Assembly (NCBI GenBank): GCA_947568835.1
Contig: OX387610.1
Coordinates: forward strand, 7,713,501-7,777,500
Direction of reading: 5' to 3'
DNA from: Protonemura montana
Lineage: Eukaryota; Arthropoda; Insecta; Plecoptera; Nemouridae
DNA: 64,000 bases
The notes under the pieces were generated by a model, which was not told the DNA's origin, ran no database searches, and saw only the letters and a program-made list of their open reading frames with translations. Made by a program: the position numbers and the translations under genes. This document shows, one piece after another, positions 11,151 through 23,707 of the stretch (positions within the stretch are counted from its first letter, which is position 1; every line of letters starts with the position of its first letter).

Positions 11151-14100
11151 GTAAGCACCATGGTATTTTTGAGCAGAATTGGATGGGTTTTTGTTTTTCT
11201 TAATGGGGAACGTGCTTGAATTGCCACGTGTGGACTCTACTCGATGATTGCGACGTGCGAAGACTTGATTTCATCTTTCTGTTGAGGAAGATAACAAAGC
11301 AATTATTATAACACCGTCTTCAGACATAACATTTAGAGTTTTGACTCGTCGCCAAGGGATGTGACTCAAGTGAGTGTACAAACGGTGATTAAGATAATGA
11401 ATGGTATGTACACTTCAAAACATATAGATGAAAATTGTTTACATATCTTAACGCCAAGTTCATAGATAAAGTCAGAGACACAGTGCGAATGTGAAACGTT
11501 CTGCTTAGCAAACGAAGATGTGGTAACGGTAGATGCCACCCGATGGCGCTTGCAACCGGCCTTTTTAACAAACCTCTACAATTTACATTATCACGACTCA
11601 AAATAACGAAACATGTATTTCAATCTTCGACGTTACAATTCATAACGATTAATTTAGCGTAAACCGTACTTAAATGCGAGTAATCTGCGAGAAGTAACGA
11701 AATGAATATTAACACTCGAAACGACGGTGACTATCTAGAAGCATCCTCTATTTTTGTCAGTAAAGTCGTCATTTATTGCAAAGATAGTTTAACATTAGCG
11801 CTAGCTCGTTGGCTGTACCTATATACAGTCAACGGTAATTTATTAATTACTCCACCCGAAACCGCAGATAAGTCGGCTTGCTGTCAAAGCAGTACGCATC
11901 AAGCACTCCGACTGATTGAAATCAACCACTCAAAGACGGTAAGTATATACATGCTAGCAAATTGTGGGGTTTGCGGTTTGCGTACGTGAAATATATGTCC
12001 AAAGTTTGCAGTTACAGCTACATGATGTACCCACAGACAGCACATGAAACGAACGTTACTGACGCAGAACCAACAATGTGGTTATTAGAAACAAAAGACA
12101 AGTTGCGTTTGAAGGATTGGTATTTGTTGCAAAACATGATAAATAATTCACGGGAGAGCTGATGCCAATCTCATCAAATGTCCGCGGGCATGTCATAAAA
12201 TATGCAAAGCTTTAGGCATATCGGGAGGGAGAGAGAAATATTGCAAAACTTATAAAAAACATTTAAATATCATGGTATAAATCAGTTTCGCAGCTGACAC
12301 AGAAGTTGAGTGATCTTTATCTGCAAAAGGGTTGGTAGTGTACCTAGACTAGACAGACGGTACACGCAAAGTCTGATAGGAAAGGCGTATTAATAATTGA
12401 CGAGCAATTACAGCGCGATAGAGCCGGGCTTGGGAATCGAACCGAGTGTTTTTAATCAGGCTAATGTGAGTTGGATGGAAAAAAAAATAGGTTTGGCAAT
12501 ACACATTGCGCGAAATTTTGGATATATGTTTATAGATAATAACGTTGATTGTTTGTAGCTGGTTTGCGAAATAAATATCATGCAGGCGTTTTGAGGATTT
12601 GAGTTAATTTAAGTTCAGGAGCTGTTTTCACAAAGCACAGTTGAGGCTTAACCGCCAAACATTTGTGGGGTAAAGTTGGTATCATCATGGTAACAACCAC
12701 TGAAAATCTGAAAACACTGTCTGTCTTTAAGGTCCGTTTTGAGCATTTGGCTCCAGAACAGGATTCAACCACATTCAACTGGAATCACCTTTTTTTTTTC
12801 AGTCGACTATGATTCAACAAGTCAATTTAAAGTCGATTTTTGGTAAACATTTCGAATATCAAATGAGAATAGGTGATAGAGCACGCAAAATTGAATTTAG
12901 TTTTGATTTTAAAAGAAAGTATTGTGTGCGAAGTAATACTATACCCAATGTAAAAACAGTACTGTTTATGACGATTTTTCTTATTTAAATTTGGTTATTT
13001 GTTAACAAATAATCAAGTTACCTTTGTTTTATTTCGAAGAATCGATTTATTGGCAAATTCCCGTGGTATGAAAATAGGTGACTTGAAGGTAACTGACCCC
13101 TTCATAATTCATAAGCCACTCAGTTTATAAGATTAGCTTTTATAACACACGCTTTTCATAAATTCTTTTTTGTTAAAATGGGTCCAGTTACACGCATCTA
13201 GGCGAATACGCAATTAATCGTTAAAACAAATTTTGGGTGTGGGCACGGATTTCCCCCAAAACGTTCCATTAATCTGACATAAACTCATCTCACCGCGGGA
13301 TTGTTACTCTTCCAAATCTCGACACCCTTTCGCTTCGTTTTAGTCCGTCAGACACCAGAAATTGTACACGATTGTCCATACCAATCGTTTTGTTTATTGT
13401 GAATGTGGTCAACTTCTAGTGCAACCGTTAAAACATTGATGAATCTCCACCAACTTTGGTCCAGGCAGCCTCATCCTCAACTATTCCACTTCAGTCCGCT
13501 TAAAACTAAACTTACCCCAATCACAACCGTTAAAAAAATAACACTAGTTACAAAAAGACCACACACGCTCACTCATAAATTTTAACAAAGTAACGTTCAA
13601 AAAGATATGCGAATGTGCATATATTTATAGTTATAATAGTATATGGATAGCGGGGAACATGTAATTTATCGCTAGTATTGAACATATAACATCTAACCTA
13701 ACCCTGTGTTGGTATCGGCAAGCTGCTTTGTTCCCTTTGCTAGTCATGCGCCGACTGCTCAGAAAGGGCCCCTTTACATCTCACAGATCGATGCCTGGCG
13801 TTCATAACGAGCGACCCTCCCCCCCATACCCCCTCTATTTTGGGGGGGAACTCGCGCATGACATCCAGTTGGGATAGGTCTTGCCAGACAGACATTCGAG
13901 CTTTTCATACGAATTTGCATAGATCGGATGTGGGATTTATTGTAATACCTGACAGACCAAAAGCCATGCGAATGTATAAAACAGGAGGTAGCTTGTTGAT
14001 TTTCAAGTTGCCTTTCAAGTTTCAAGGGGGGGTTGTTTTTTTTATTTTCGAGAGCACAAAGTGTCTATGCGGTTTTGAAACTGCGGAAGAGGTGATGAGA

Positions 14101-15141
14101 GTTAATACATTTTGCAGAAGTGGCTGTAGTAGGTACTTGCTTCCTTCCTGTTCAATCATTTAATCGATGAAATTCTGATTAGATTAATTTGCATATCACG
14201 TTTGAGGGAAACAGGATGAAACTCTTGAATATGTTTCAGTGTCACTGTCATTTTTGACGGCGCCATAGAGAGGGAGCACGCGCTAAGTGGGTTGCGTTGT
14301 GAGGCTAAATTAGTTTGGCTTTAATTGGTTTAATGCAGGGGAAGTCATGAAAAATAATTGCTAGATCTGTAGCCGATGGTGTTACACGGATTCGACACTG
14401 CCTCCCTTGGTGTAGATAGGAGGCCAGATTTGGGAAATACATATAGGTGTGTGAACGTGCGTAGAATTTTTACAGATGTGAAAAGATGCAAAAGGATTTG
14501 GCTAGAAATTAAAAATTCTGATCGTTTCAGTATATCAGTAATTGATTAAGTGATTATAAAACACAATATTATATAGAAACCGTCCATGGAAAGGTTTTTC
14601 TTCGTAAATTTAAACATTTTACGACATACGCAGTCTCGTTTATTTATGGACACGATATTGCATTCATGGCAGCTAAAGAATTGCCATTACATATATCATT
14701 TTTATATATTTTCAATAAAAATTCACCCCGAATGACTTGAATGAACTGATTCTGTACTTCCAGCTGAAGAGAAACCCCTATTTAGAACTTTAGCGTTTCA
14801 CCCCCGATGGCTAAAGTGTTGATTCTAAATCTGGCTTTTCAATTTTGAAGGCGAACTGCCCACGGCCGTCAAAAGAAAACTGCGCACAGTGCGTGTCAGT
14901 CGTTTTAGCCGACGACATCGCCTGCGAACACAAAGGTTGCCGAGAGAGAAAACGCATGGCCGATTGCGTGACACTTGAATGTTAATGATTTTCACAACAG
15001 CAGATAAGCCGAAACCCATGAAGAAAACTTCATTTTCTCTCTACAGCCCCGATCCTTGCAGGTTATATAAAAGCAAATGAGAAATAGCCAAGAGATTGTG
15101 ATATGCTATTTTCATAGGGCGAGATCATAAAAAAAAGACGA
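11151..15141. other. intergenic; MITE copy, otherwise nothing recognised
   Basis: AT-rich DNA. A MITE copy lies at 11430-11818. Open frames near 11702-12160 are inside or beside that repeat, and frames at 13403-14163 look like chance. A GC-richer patch at 14840-14970 has no recognisable coding product. A tRNA-like box may exist near 12420-12445, but it is too poor to call. Confidence 0.6.
11430..11818 (+). mobile_element. MITE family M, copy 1
   Basis: Shared blocks are GTGGTAACGGTAGATGCCAC, CCCGATGGCGCTTGC, AACAAACCTCTACAATT, ATTTAGCGTAAAC, AAATGCGAGTAATCTGCGAG, ACTCGAAACGACGGTGACT and TTTTTGTCAGTAAAGT. The right end TTTAACATTAGCGCTAGC is the inverse of the left end seen in the copies at 44.6 and 50.4 kb (AGCGTTAATGTTAAAC), so the family has terminal inverted repeats. 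No coding capacity. Confidence 0.7.
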
Positions 15142-15651
15142 TTATAAATTATCGTCTTGTGGCATTAATGACTGACGTGCAATTAAAAAAAAAAAAAAAA
15201 AAAAATGTGCACGCGAACAGGCGAGTGGTTGAGGTGGTCGAATGTGTGATTTGCATTCGACATAGCTTCCGGTGCATTGTTCTTTTGACGCCGACCAGCC
15301 GACGTATCGGGGTTTGCGCCGACGGTCTTTGATGTATGAGGCTTTAGCGACGGCTGCATTTGCCACAGGAAACATCGCACTTGAGGGTCCAGACGATACA
15401 AACTGAACACGTTTTACTTCTAGTTTTATCGATGGAGGTGGGGAGTAAATATGATTACATTGTTTAAGCGAATCGATCTCTTTCGCCGGTCGATAAGTGG
15501 TAAAGAAATGCTTTTCTTCTACACGCGCCATGGGATACAATGTATTTACAGCAATTCTATATGTTTTTATACACTCAACGTTTCTATTTTTGAAGCCCCC
15601 AATAAAAATGATAACGACGAAAATTGATAATAAATACGAATCTTCCCGCAT
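15142..15651 (-). CDS. unrecognised small single-pass or secreted protein, 169 aa ORF
   Basis: The ORF starts at an ATG at 15651 and runs 170 codons to a stop at 15142. Residues 6-20 are hydrophobic (YLLSIFVVIIFIGGF), giving a signal anchor or signal peptide. The middle has a varied, protein-like composition (PPPSIKLEVKRVQF, KDRRRKPRYVGWSASKEQC), and local GC is higher than in flanking DNA. Near the C-terminus a 21-base A tract (15185-15205 on the plus strand) encodes a run of Phe. This suggests the true end is earlier, by splicing or because a repeat tail was inserted. It is divergent from CLUAP1, with 204 bp between starts. I do not recognise the family. Confidence 0.4.
   Translation of the reverse strand: MREDSYLLSIFVVIIFIGGFKNRNVECIKTYRIAVNTLYPMARVEEKHFFTTYRPAKEIDSLKQCNHIYSPPPSIKLEVKRVQFVSSGPSSAMFPVANAAVAKASYIKDRRRKPRYVGWSASKEQCTGSYVECKSHIRPPQPLACSRAHFFFFFFLIARQSLMPQDDNL
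15185..15205. repeat. A21 homopolymer
   Basis: 21 consecutive A residues on the plus strand, inside the 169-aa minus-strand ORF. Likely variable in length. Confidence 0.9.
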
Positions 15652-15855
15652 GAAATACCTCACCAGTTGTACCAATAGCAAAATGGATAATAGTAATTTT
15701 TAGATTGTACTTTAACGTACAAAGTATTTTTGTTATGTTAGTAAAACTGTGTGTACACAGAATGTGCGTGTGACAGGAAGATGTAAACAAACTTTCTTGA
15801 CATTCCTGCCAGTAAAATACAAACATTTTTATTTACCTTTAATTAATCGATAACC
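15652..15855. promoter_or_regulatory. short intergenic gap upstream of CLUAP1, possible two-way promoter
   Basis: 204 bp separate the minus-strand ORF start from the CLUAP1 start codon. It must hold the CLUAP1 promoter and 5' UTR unless a further upstream exon exists. No convincing ciliary X-box or TATA box was seen. Confidence 0.35.
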
Positions 15856-18459
15856 ATGTCTTGCAGAGAATTGAGAAGTAATTTAACCAATAAATTTTGT
15901 TCTGATTAGTTAGTGTGGATAGAAAGTGCTAACAAGTTCTTATATTATTTTCAGATTTCACAGAAATGATGAGGTCTCTGGGATATGAGCGACTTATTTC
16001 GATGGAGAACTTCCGTAATCCTAACTTTCCATTAGTGGCTGAGATACTTGTATGGTTGGTCAAGCGATTTGATCCCAACGTTTCTATACCTAAAGAGTAT
16101 GACACTGAAGAGAGACGAATTGCGCTCATCAGGGCCGCAGTACAGTTCATGGCAAGTTAAATCCCCATTTGGTGATGCATTAAGGTCAGGAAATGGAATT
16201 CAGTCACATGAATTCATGAATTCTTTTTTACAGGCATCAGAGGCCAAAATCAAGCTTAATCCGAAACTCCTGTACCAAGCCGATGGTTATGCAGTACGAG
16301 AACTTCTCAAAGCAACAACAATTCTTTACACGGCTCTACATGCAAACAACAACGAAGTTAGCGAAGACTTCTCCGATTCTTACACGTCAGCTGACTTTTC
16401 GGGCAAGGTATGGTAGCAAAACTAGAAAAAATAGTCAATCTACCCATAAAATCCTGGTAAAAGTACCACACATTTATTTACTTTTTGTTTTTCAGATAGA
16501 AGATCTGAAACGTGCTCGCCAACTTTCCTCAGAAATTACCAGCAATGGAGCCCAAGTTTATGATATTCTTGGGAAGGAAACTGAATTCAGGGTGAGTAGC
16601 TAACAAACAAAAACAGCTACCTATTGGCATTGACATACAAATTCTAAGCTCCATTCTCCAATTGCTTAGGAATTACGTAATATTAGCGCCAATCGGCAAC
16701 TGGAGACAGAAGACGTGCGATCTGCATTGCAAGAAGCGATCCGAGCGCTTCGAGAAGAAAACGTTAACACCAAGCAACTCATCGACAATGTTAAGGCAAG
16801 CGAGCAAACTCTGGATACAAAGATTGAGAAGAAACGACTCGAGCTTGACAGAAATCAAAAGCGGTTGCAGACTCTCAAGAAAGTCAGGTATGTACCCAAA
16901 TTTCTGGGGAATATATTATCATTGTCCCTGACAATCTTTGCCGTAGTTTACAGTTTACATACTTTTTTATTGTTGTATATTGTAAACATGTTTAATATTG
17001 TTCCAGACCAGCTTTCTTGGACGAATACGAACGCTTAGAGGTGGAGTTTCGTAAGCTATACGAGGACTACATGGTTCGATTCCGTTGCCTTGTCTATCTG
17101 GAGCAACAAAACGAGGAGTCTGAACAGGTCGAGCAAGAACGAATGGAAGAGAGACAGGTAAATCAGAAAATAAGGCCTTGAATATGGACTTTAAAATGCC
17201 TAATGCTACCTCTGCTAAGAGAATTCACAGTAGCAGGGTAGAGCTGGTTAGGAAATCTGTTTTCTAAAACAGAAATTACTTGACAAAACATATTTTGATA
17301 AAGACCCATTTATTTCAATAATCCGAGTTCTTGTTCATTAATGTATACAGTTGTTACAAGGCAGGTGTTAGAAGCTTGCGATCTCAGTGTCTCCATGGTT
17401 AACAAAAGTTGAATCTACCATTGGATCTTGAATGCTTGAATGTTAAAAGTATTTTTTTGTTTTCAAAGTTGGCAACTAAAAATTCCTATCATAGAAATAT
17501 TTTAGTATTTATTCACAAATAGATCGCCGAGGTTTTGAGGCCAATTAAAATTAGTGGCGCTTTTATATTTCCTCAGGCTGCCACACAGAAGCAGCTGGAA
17601 CAGATGAAGAAAGAGGACCGGTTCCAACTTTCCCCAGACGATCTTTTTGCGGCCACCGAGATCAAAGAGGAGGCGGAGGACACCGCAGCAAAAATACCTA
17701 CAGGGAAGGCTAGCCGGGTCAGAATTAAAACTGCGTCAGGAGGTACGTTGGAAGATCCTACAGGCCATTGGAACCCAGCTTTAAAACATGCGTCTGTGGG
17801 AGATCTCAAGTTTATGCTTTAAGTGAATGTAAAATTAGATAATATTTTTCTTTGGTGTTTTTTAATTTCTAATATGTGGGGTGATTTGTGGATTTTTATC
17901 AATAAGAAAACATTGAAACATCAAGTTCTTTGTTGTAGAAGAATATTTCTCATCTTTTGAAAAGTTGCTATATAGCCAGAATTAAGTAATTAAGACAGGG
18001 TTATATAAACAACAGTATTTAAAAGTATAGTTTCAAGATGAATGGTCTGATTGAGTAAGAGATATTTTATTCAAAAATCAGAGACTTTTCTAACGAAGTT
18101 ATGTGCGTAAGGAAAGGAGAAATAAAAGTCAATGACTAAAAGCAAAAAATGCTATCGATCCCTTTAATGATCAGCCAGAAGGAATTAGATCAATTTCAGT
18201 CAACTGACGTTGCTTCTTGCCTGTTGCAGTGATGAGAAAGGCAAGTGCTTCAACGTCGCATCACAGACAAGTTTTCGGCTCGATGAACGGCCCTGAAGAC
18301 GACGACAGCGGCAGCCTAGACAGCGACTCAGACATTCTCCTCGACGGGGACAATTCGGAGCTCCTCGGCTCTGAAGACGAGGAGGAACTGTCACTAGCCG
18401 GCGGGGGAAAACCAAGGCACAGCAGTCAGAGCAAGCCACATAGCGATGACGACTTCTAG
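15856..18459 (+). CDS. CLUAP1: Clusterin-associated protein 1 / intraflagellar transport protein 38
   Basis: Eight coding exons: 15856-15877, 15955-16151, 16234-16407, 16496-16591, 16670-16887, 17007-17157, 17577-17742 and 18230-18459. They join in frame to 417 residues; the human protein has 413. The N-terminus [18 protein letters not shown], then [11 protein letters not shown] and [10 protein letters not shown], are diagnostic. [14 protein letters not shown] follows, then a long charged coiled coil (about 165-300, with [16 protein letters not shown]) and an acidic Ser/Asp-rich tail ending SDDDF. CLUAP1 is an IFT-B subunit that binds tubulin-related cargo complexes and is needed to build cilia. 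The tiny first exon is supported by frame and homology. The donor after residue 73 is GC (ATG followed by GCAAGT), forced by frame because the GT alternative meets a stop. Confidence 0.95.
17355..17510 (-). repeat. copy of the 114-bp repeat family in a CLUAP1 intron
   Basis: Contains GATCTCAGTGTCTCCATGG and TTGAATCTACCATTGGATC, the reverse complement of the array monomer at 3643-4190, followed by the tail block also seen at 41600-41660 (TTTTTTGTTTTCAAAGTTGG). Confidence 0.75.
17743..18126 (+). other. possible alternative 3' end of CLUAP1
   Basis: If the donor at 17743 is not used, exon 7 reads on for 26 sense codons (ending GDLKFML) to a TAA at 17820-17822. An AATAAA at 18121-18126 could then end that transcript. 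The product would lack the acidic C-terminal tail. Inference only. Confidence 0.3.
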
Positions 18460-20662
18460 TTTACCGGAGAATTTTAGTTTCAATTTTTGGAGGTTAAGAT
18501 TTGTTGTTGAATGGTTTTGCAGTTTTTAGCTCTGATATTAAGGTTTGTGGTCATAATTAAGGATATCATTCGCCTTATACTCTGGTATAGAATCATCTTC
18601 ATGGTGAGACTGATGGTACGAGGAAAGTTTTAACTATCGGTAAGATATTTTTTTATGGGCTGAATGAGGGTGAGTCTTTGGAAAGTACATTCTTCTTTAG
18701 CAGTCTTCACTTTAATAGAATGTAATAGACTGTGTGCAATAGACTGTGCACTTCTTCTTTAATTTTTTTCCGACACATGTTAAACTTTAGGTTCGTCAAA
18801 TGAGGAAGAGGACAGAAGGAACTCGACTTATCCAGGTAGAAAAAGCTGGTTGCAATCATGAGAGGTATCACTAGATATCTAATCCCCTGCCTGTTAAAAT
18901 GACATTGTGTTGATTCCAGTGATGTGTGAAATTTGCTGTGATAAGTTTATTTGGTCGCTAAATGTCGCCATATATGTTACTTTTAGTCTTAGGGCCGAAC
19001 ATGTGAATTGCCAGCGAGCCTCTTTCTAGTAATGTTACCAGGCAAATCTCTTGAAAGATTCCAATAGGTGAGCACTATACACCATTGCTAGTCTTATTTA
19101 AAATTTAAGTTATTTATTCACATTTCTAGTCACCACCACCATGTTATAATGCTTTTTTTTAGCTGGCATCTGCTATTAGCCTATTGTTTAACAATTTATA
19201 AATTGCAAATACCCAGCTTATTTGAATAAAACTCTTTTTATAAATATACTTACAGTATTTTTGTCTATCTTCTTCACCCCCAATTTTTCATGCAATTATT
19301 CATCTTTAAATTATGAACTTTGTTTAAAGTACAGTGTTCTCCTGTGCTGACTAGCGGCCACCGGAATGTTTTCTAGTTCCTAAGCTGTTTTCTCAAATAA
19401 ATTGAAAAAACGTACGTGGTAATCGACGAACATGAACTATTGCCGGCAATTTTAATTGGCGTGAACCGTAAGCGAGCAACGGTGGGTGCACATCAACAAT
19501 ATTTACTGGTTGACAAAACAAAATTATTTTAACTAACTGATGCCAATGTAAGTTTGTAAGACATACTGAAGTCCTTCATATTTGCAGAAGGTAGGTAGGG
19601 TAGGAAGGAATTATTATTTTGAAGGGCAGATTGAAAGGTATGATAACAGCCAAGACAGGGTCTTACCTATTATTTATTTGTTTTATCAGTGTCTATGGCC
19701 TTACCATAGACTTACCACCATTACATGTAATGTGCACACAGTCAAATGTGGGTGTTTAAAATTGAATGGATAAGATAATACTCACGAAATTTTAACGTGG
19801 AAATATGTTGATAAATTATTCACCACTAATTTGCTTGATATTAGGTACACATAGCTATTGTTTAAAGATTTTAAATTATCAATGATGTTTATTAAGCTCT
19901 TAAGATCAAATCAATGAATATTTTAAATCAAATTAACTGATCTTCAAACCTAATACTTTTGCTAATACTCATAATCTACAATTGCTGTTTGCATTTGATA
20001 TTACTGTTTGCTTTAAACACTTGATAAGAAGATGTAGATAAATATGTTTGTAGGTATGTGTACTACTAGTGCATTCTAAGTGCACTTAAGAGAAAGACTA
20101 AGCAAATATTCACAATGTTTTAAGTAATTGATCTGTCAGAAACGATGGGGTTCACTTTCACTTTTCACTTTCATTTAACCTATTATAAAATAAAGTAAAT
20201 AATAAATGGAATGGCAAAATAAATAATTAATAACAAATAAATTATGCAGTTTTGTGATTATGTATCCTAGTTAAGGTTATTATCCTTCAATTAAGAGAAA
20301 TACTTTAGGCAAAGTACCTTTGCAAACCTAACTGAACAAAAATGCAGCAATTGGACTGGTACCTACTGATAACAAAAATTAGGTACATATTCTGTTCATA
20401 ACTAGTTTTATCAGAACTTCCATCAGTGCAATATTGTTCTAGCTAGTTATAATCTTTGTCTTATCTCTATGATACCTCCATCATCTGGCTTATCAGCTTT
20501 TTTTATTTTAGGGTAAAGATAAGAGACAGTTTCGTCACGAGTTGTTGAAAGACAAACACTTCGCCCCACCCAATTAGTGAACGGTGTCAATCAGTCGGGA
20601 GAAGGTGGTTGAGTGATCAAATTTCAACGTCTCACCAAAAAGCAAGAAATCGAAAAATCAAA
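18460..20662. other. CLUAP1 3' UTR and intergenic DNA
   Basis: AATAAA at 19225-19230 is a candidate polyadenylation signal for CLUAP1, about 770 bp past its stop. The rest is AT-rich with no supported gene. About 20510-20660 should include the 5' UTR and promoter of the next gene. Confidence 0.5.
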
Positions 20663-23600
20663 ATGGGATACCTAGGACGGAGCTTGTATTATTTGGCGAT
20701 TGTGCTGGGTAAGGATCATATATCATTAAGTATCAACAGGTAGATAGGTGACAAATTCAAGTATACTAGATTCTAGAATGATTTTAACAATGGAAATAAT
20801 TGAGTTTAAGATGGTGCGACAAATAAATGCACGAAAATTGTAAATTATGTTTTGACTCTATGGGTTTCATCAAAATGGTATCTATGAGAATTTGTCATGA
20901 AATGCAATATTATTGCACATAATGAGTCATCCAAACAACATCTCAATCAAATACATGGAACTACCAAACTATAGAAAGCACTCAATAGGTGGGTCTGTGT
21001 TGTGTCAGTAAATAATGTTGAGTACTTCTTATTCCTTTGCAGTAAATTATAAAAACAATATTATGCTTTTTAGACTTATTTCTTTTTTATCTAACAGCTG
21101 GTTTCACTCTTAATGAGGCATCAGCCATAAGTTACATTGGGAAAACTTGTTGTTTTACTTAGCATTCAAAAACTCAGATTTCTTGTTTGTAGCAAGTAGT
21201 TTTTTTTCATAAAAGATTGATGGTTCAGCAAAACAATTAGGTTCTTCATGTCTAGTTGACCCTTCTCTTGAATATTTCCTTCAAAATACCACCTAAGCTA
21301 TTTGTTCAAAAAAACTGTTTCCATATTGAGGTTTTTTCCTTTTATTTCCCCATTCTAATTATTTATGACGGTATCAGACAATTAAATCGGATGCCACCTA
21401 GTACTGAAAACCATTTTGGAAATGTTGTATATTTGTTGATGAGATTGACTGGCGATTCTAAAAAGGACCTAAAAAGTCAACGTTTTGACAGCGTTAGCAC
21501 TGACATCTTCGTTTGACATATTTTATTTGCCAACGCTGACAAAACGTCGACTTTTTATGTCCCTTTTAGGACCACAAGTCAGCTCAAACAGAGCAAAACG
21601 GTTAAAAACACCACCATCTACCCTCAACTCTGAACCCCCTTGCCAATCTATTATATATTTGGATTGATTACACACAACTCTATTATATATATTTGTAACA
21701 CTACTGCTCAAGTTGTAAGGTTGACTTGAAATAACAGTGTTTCTTGTTTCCAGTGATTATGTCGATAATGATGGGGGAAGTCGACGCTAGAAGGAAGATC
21801 CTTCGAGGCAGGAAGACCATGACCAAACAATACTATGGTAAGTGAACGCTAGCTAGAACACCATCCTGTCTGAACTATTGGTGTAGTTTGTTGAGTACTG
21901 GCTAGAATAGACTGAGTAATGCATTCAGGGTCAATAGTATGTAGAAGAGCAAATCTCTGAAGCTGGAAATTGTGTCTTGATGAACATGACTACGTGCTTA
22001 ATGATTCATCCCATACCTAGATCACTTCTCTTTGCTGCGTTCAATAAAGTGATTAGGAAACAGCAGAAGAAGTTTTTTAGATGTGCTAGTAAAATGTTGT
22101 TGGCAGATAAAATTATACAAACCGACACAATATCCAACTCTTTCTAATTACTTTATCTGTATTCATGTTATATTTTTGTAAGACGAAAGCTTACACAGAG
22201 CCATAAACCTTCCGCCACAAAATATGTAGAACTAGATGCACCAAATACATTTTTTTTCACTTTGAGGCTAGTCTTTAAATGAATCTACAAATAACTATCA
22301 TATCATTAACTAATAATCAACAACGTGATGTGATCCAATTACAAAAATTAATTGATCTTGATCTTTGAGTGCAATAATCATTGCTGACAAATTAGACACT
22401 TGCAACGGTATTATCTAAATTCTTTGATCTAAATCATAGAAAGAAAATTTTCTTGAGACAAAGCGCATGTCAATCACCACGTTCAGTTTCCTAGATAGTA
22501 AGTATACATATCCTTGTTATGTCGTAGTTGAGTTGCTAAGAAATTGATATCTTATCTCTAAAAATACCTTGTTGAATTCCAATGAAATAAGTTATGATAT
22601 CACTAGAAAAATGACTCATGACTACAGGAAGAAGTGGAAATATGTATCTCTTTGCCACCTACAACTTTGGCAAACTTAAGTAACATAGTTTAGCAAGGTA
22701 TGATTAAAGCACATTGCAAATCAGAAATAAGATTTTCTAGACAGTAAAAAGAGTTTGAATCAATTTAGAACATCGATAGAAATTATATTACAAAACAGAA
22801 TTTTACTGCCAAGCCTTTGAAATATTTTGAAGTGGAAAATTTTATATTTCCTGTTGGAAACAAATGAGAAACAAAAGTTTTTGTCTGCAAAATTCTTTGA
22901 GGTCCCTGAATGGGACACCTTTTTTATTGTTATTGATTTATTGTTTGTAATGTTGAAATACAAGCATTTGTACAAGCAATTAAAATGCATAAATACAATT
23001 ATTGTGAGGTGTATGGGACTCATACCTACTTTGTGAATGTGACGGATTTTTTCTCAAATCTACAAAAAAACCTTCTTTTGCTTTAACGTGCATCCTTTAT
23101 GCTACTAATCTCCATTGCACACATGCATTTGCTTCTTATAATGACTGATGACTCATAAATATTAAAACTGTCCTCTTAGATTTTAGATTCTACTAATTAC
23201 AACACAAATTATCGATACATATACATCAATCCTTGAGGTTAAAATGAATATAGAGAAATTGAGCAAAACCTGTCCCAAATGTAAGGAATATGCAAGAAAA
23301 AACAAAATTTCTCAACACTTGAAATGATGGTGGCCTCACCTAGAAACATTCTCGATTTTTGTCGCAGTAAAGTAGTCATTTAGCCCTTAGGTAGTTATTG
23401 AAATATGTACAAGCTATAACTTTTGCTATTCAGTCCAGAAATTAATTATATATATTTTTTTTGTTACATTAATTGTTAGTTACAGTACAGTGCACAGTGT
23501 ACAGTGTACATACAAAAATAATTTATTAGTTGTCTTATACAAGGTGGTGTGTTTCTATTTTTCACAGCTAGGAGTCCAATTCCTGCGTGGGCAATCGTGA

Positions 23601-23707
23601 CCATCGTCGGGGTCTCCATGATCGCGTTGGGCGGTATCTTCTACTTCGTCATGCGGAAAGTCATACTCGGCGGAACAAACAGAGACGAATATGATCCAAA
23701 TGCATAA
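20663..23707 (+). CDS. unrecognised 89-aa small membrane protein
   Basis: Three coding exons (20663-20708, 21754-21837, 23568-23707) join in frame to 89 residues with consensus splice sites at every junction. Residues 7-23 are hydrophobic (SLYYLAIVLVIMSIMMG) and look like a signal peptide, probably cleaved near VDA at 25-27. A basic stretch follows (RRKILRGRK, 28-36). A clear transmembrane helix spans about 50-72 (AWAIVTIVGVSMIALGGIFY and on), then a short tail with RDEYDPNA. The likely topology is type I with a very short lumenal part. The pattern is plausible for a conserved arthropod small protein, but I cannot name a family. Confidence 0.8.
21457..21571. repeat. hairpin-forming inverted repeat (MITE-like) in an intron
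   Basis: The left arm CTAAAAAGGACCTAAAAAGT with CAACGTTTTGACAGCGTT is matched in inverse by AACGCTGACAAAACGTCGAC and TTTTTATGTCCCTTTTAGG. The arms are about 45 bp around a short centre. Confidence 0.75.
23205..23395 (+). mobile_element. MITE family M, degraded copy 2
   Basis: Blocks ATATACATCAATCCTTGAGG and TCGATTTTTGTCGCAGTAAA match the family. It lies in the last intron of the 89-aa protein gene. Confidence 0.5.

Noticed and set aside
13403..14163. Small ORFs on both strands upstream of CLUAP1
   Set aside because: No recognisable domains, no splice context, and overlapping frames on both strands.
15664..15685. X-box-like motif (GTTGTACCAATAGCAAA) upstream of CLUAP1
   Set aside because: Too many departures from the RFX consensus, although a ciliary gene would be expected to have one.
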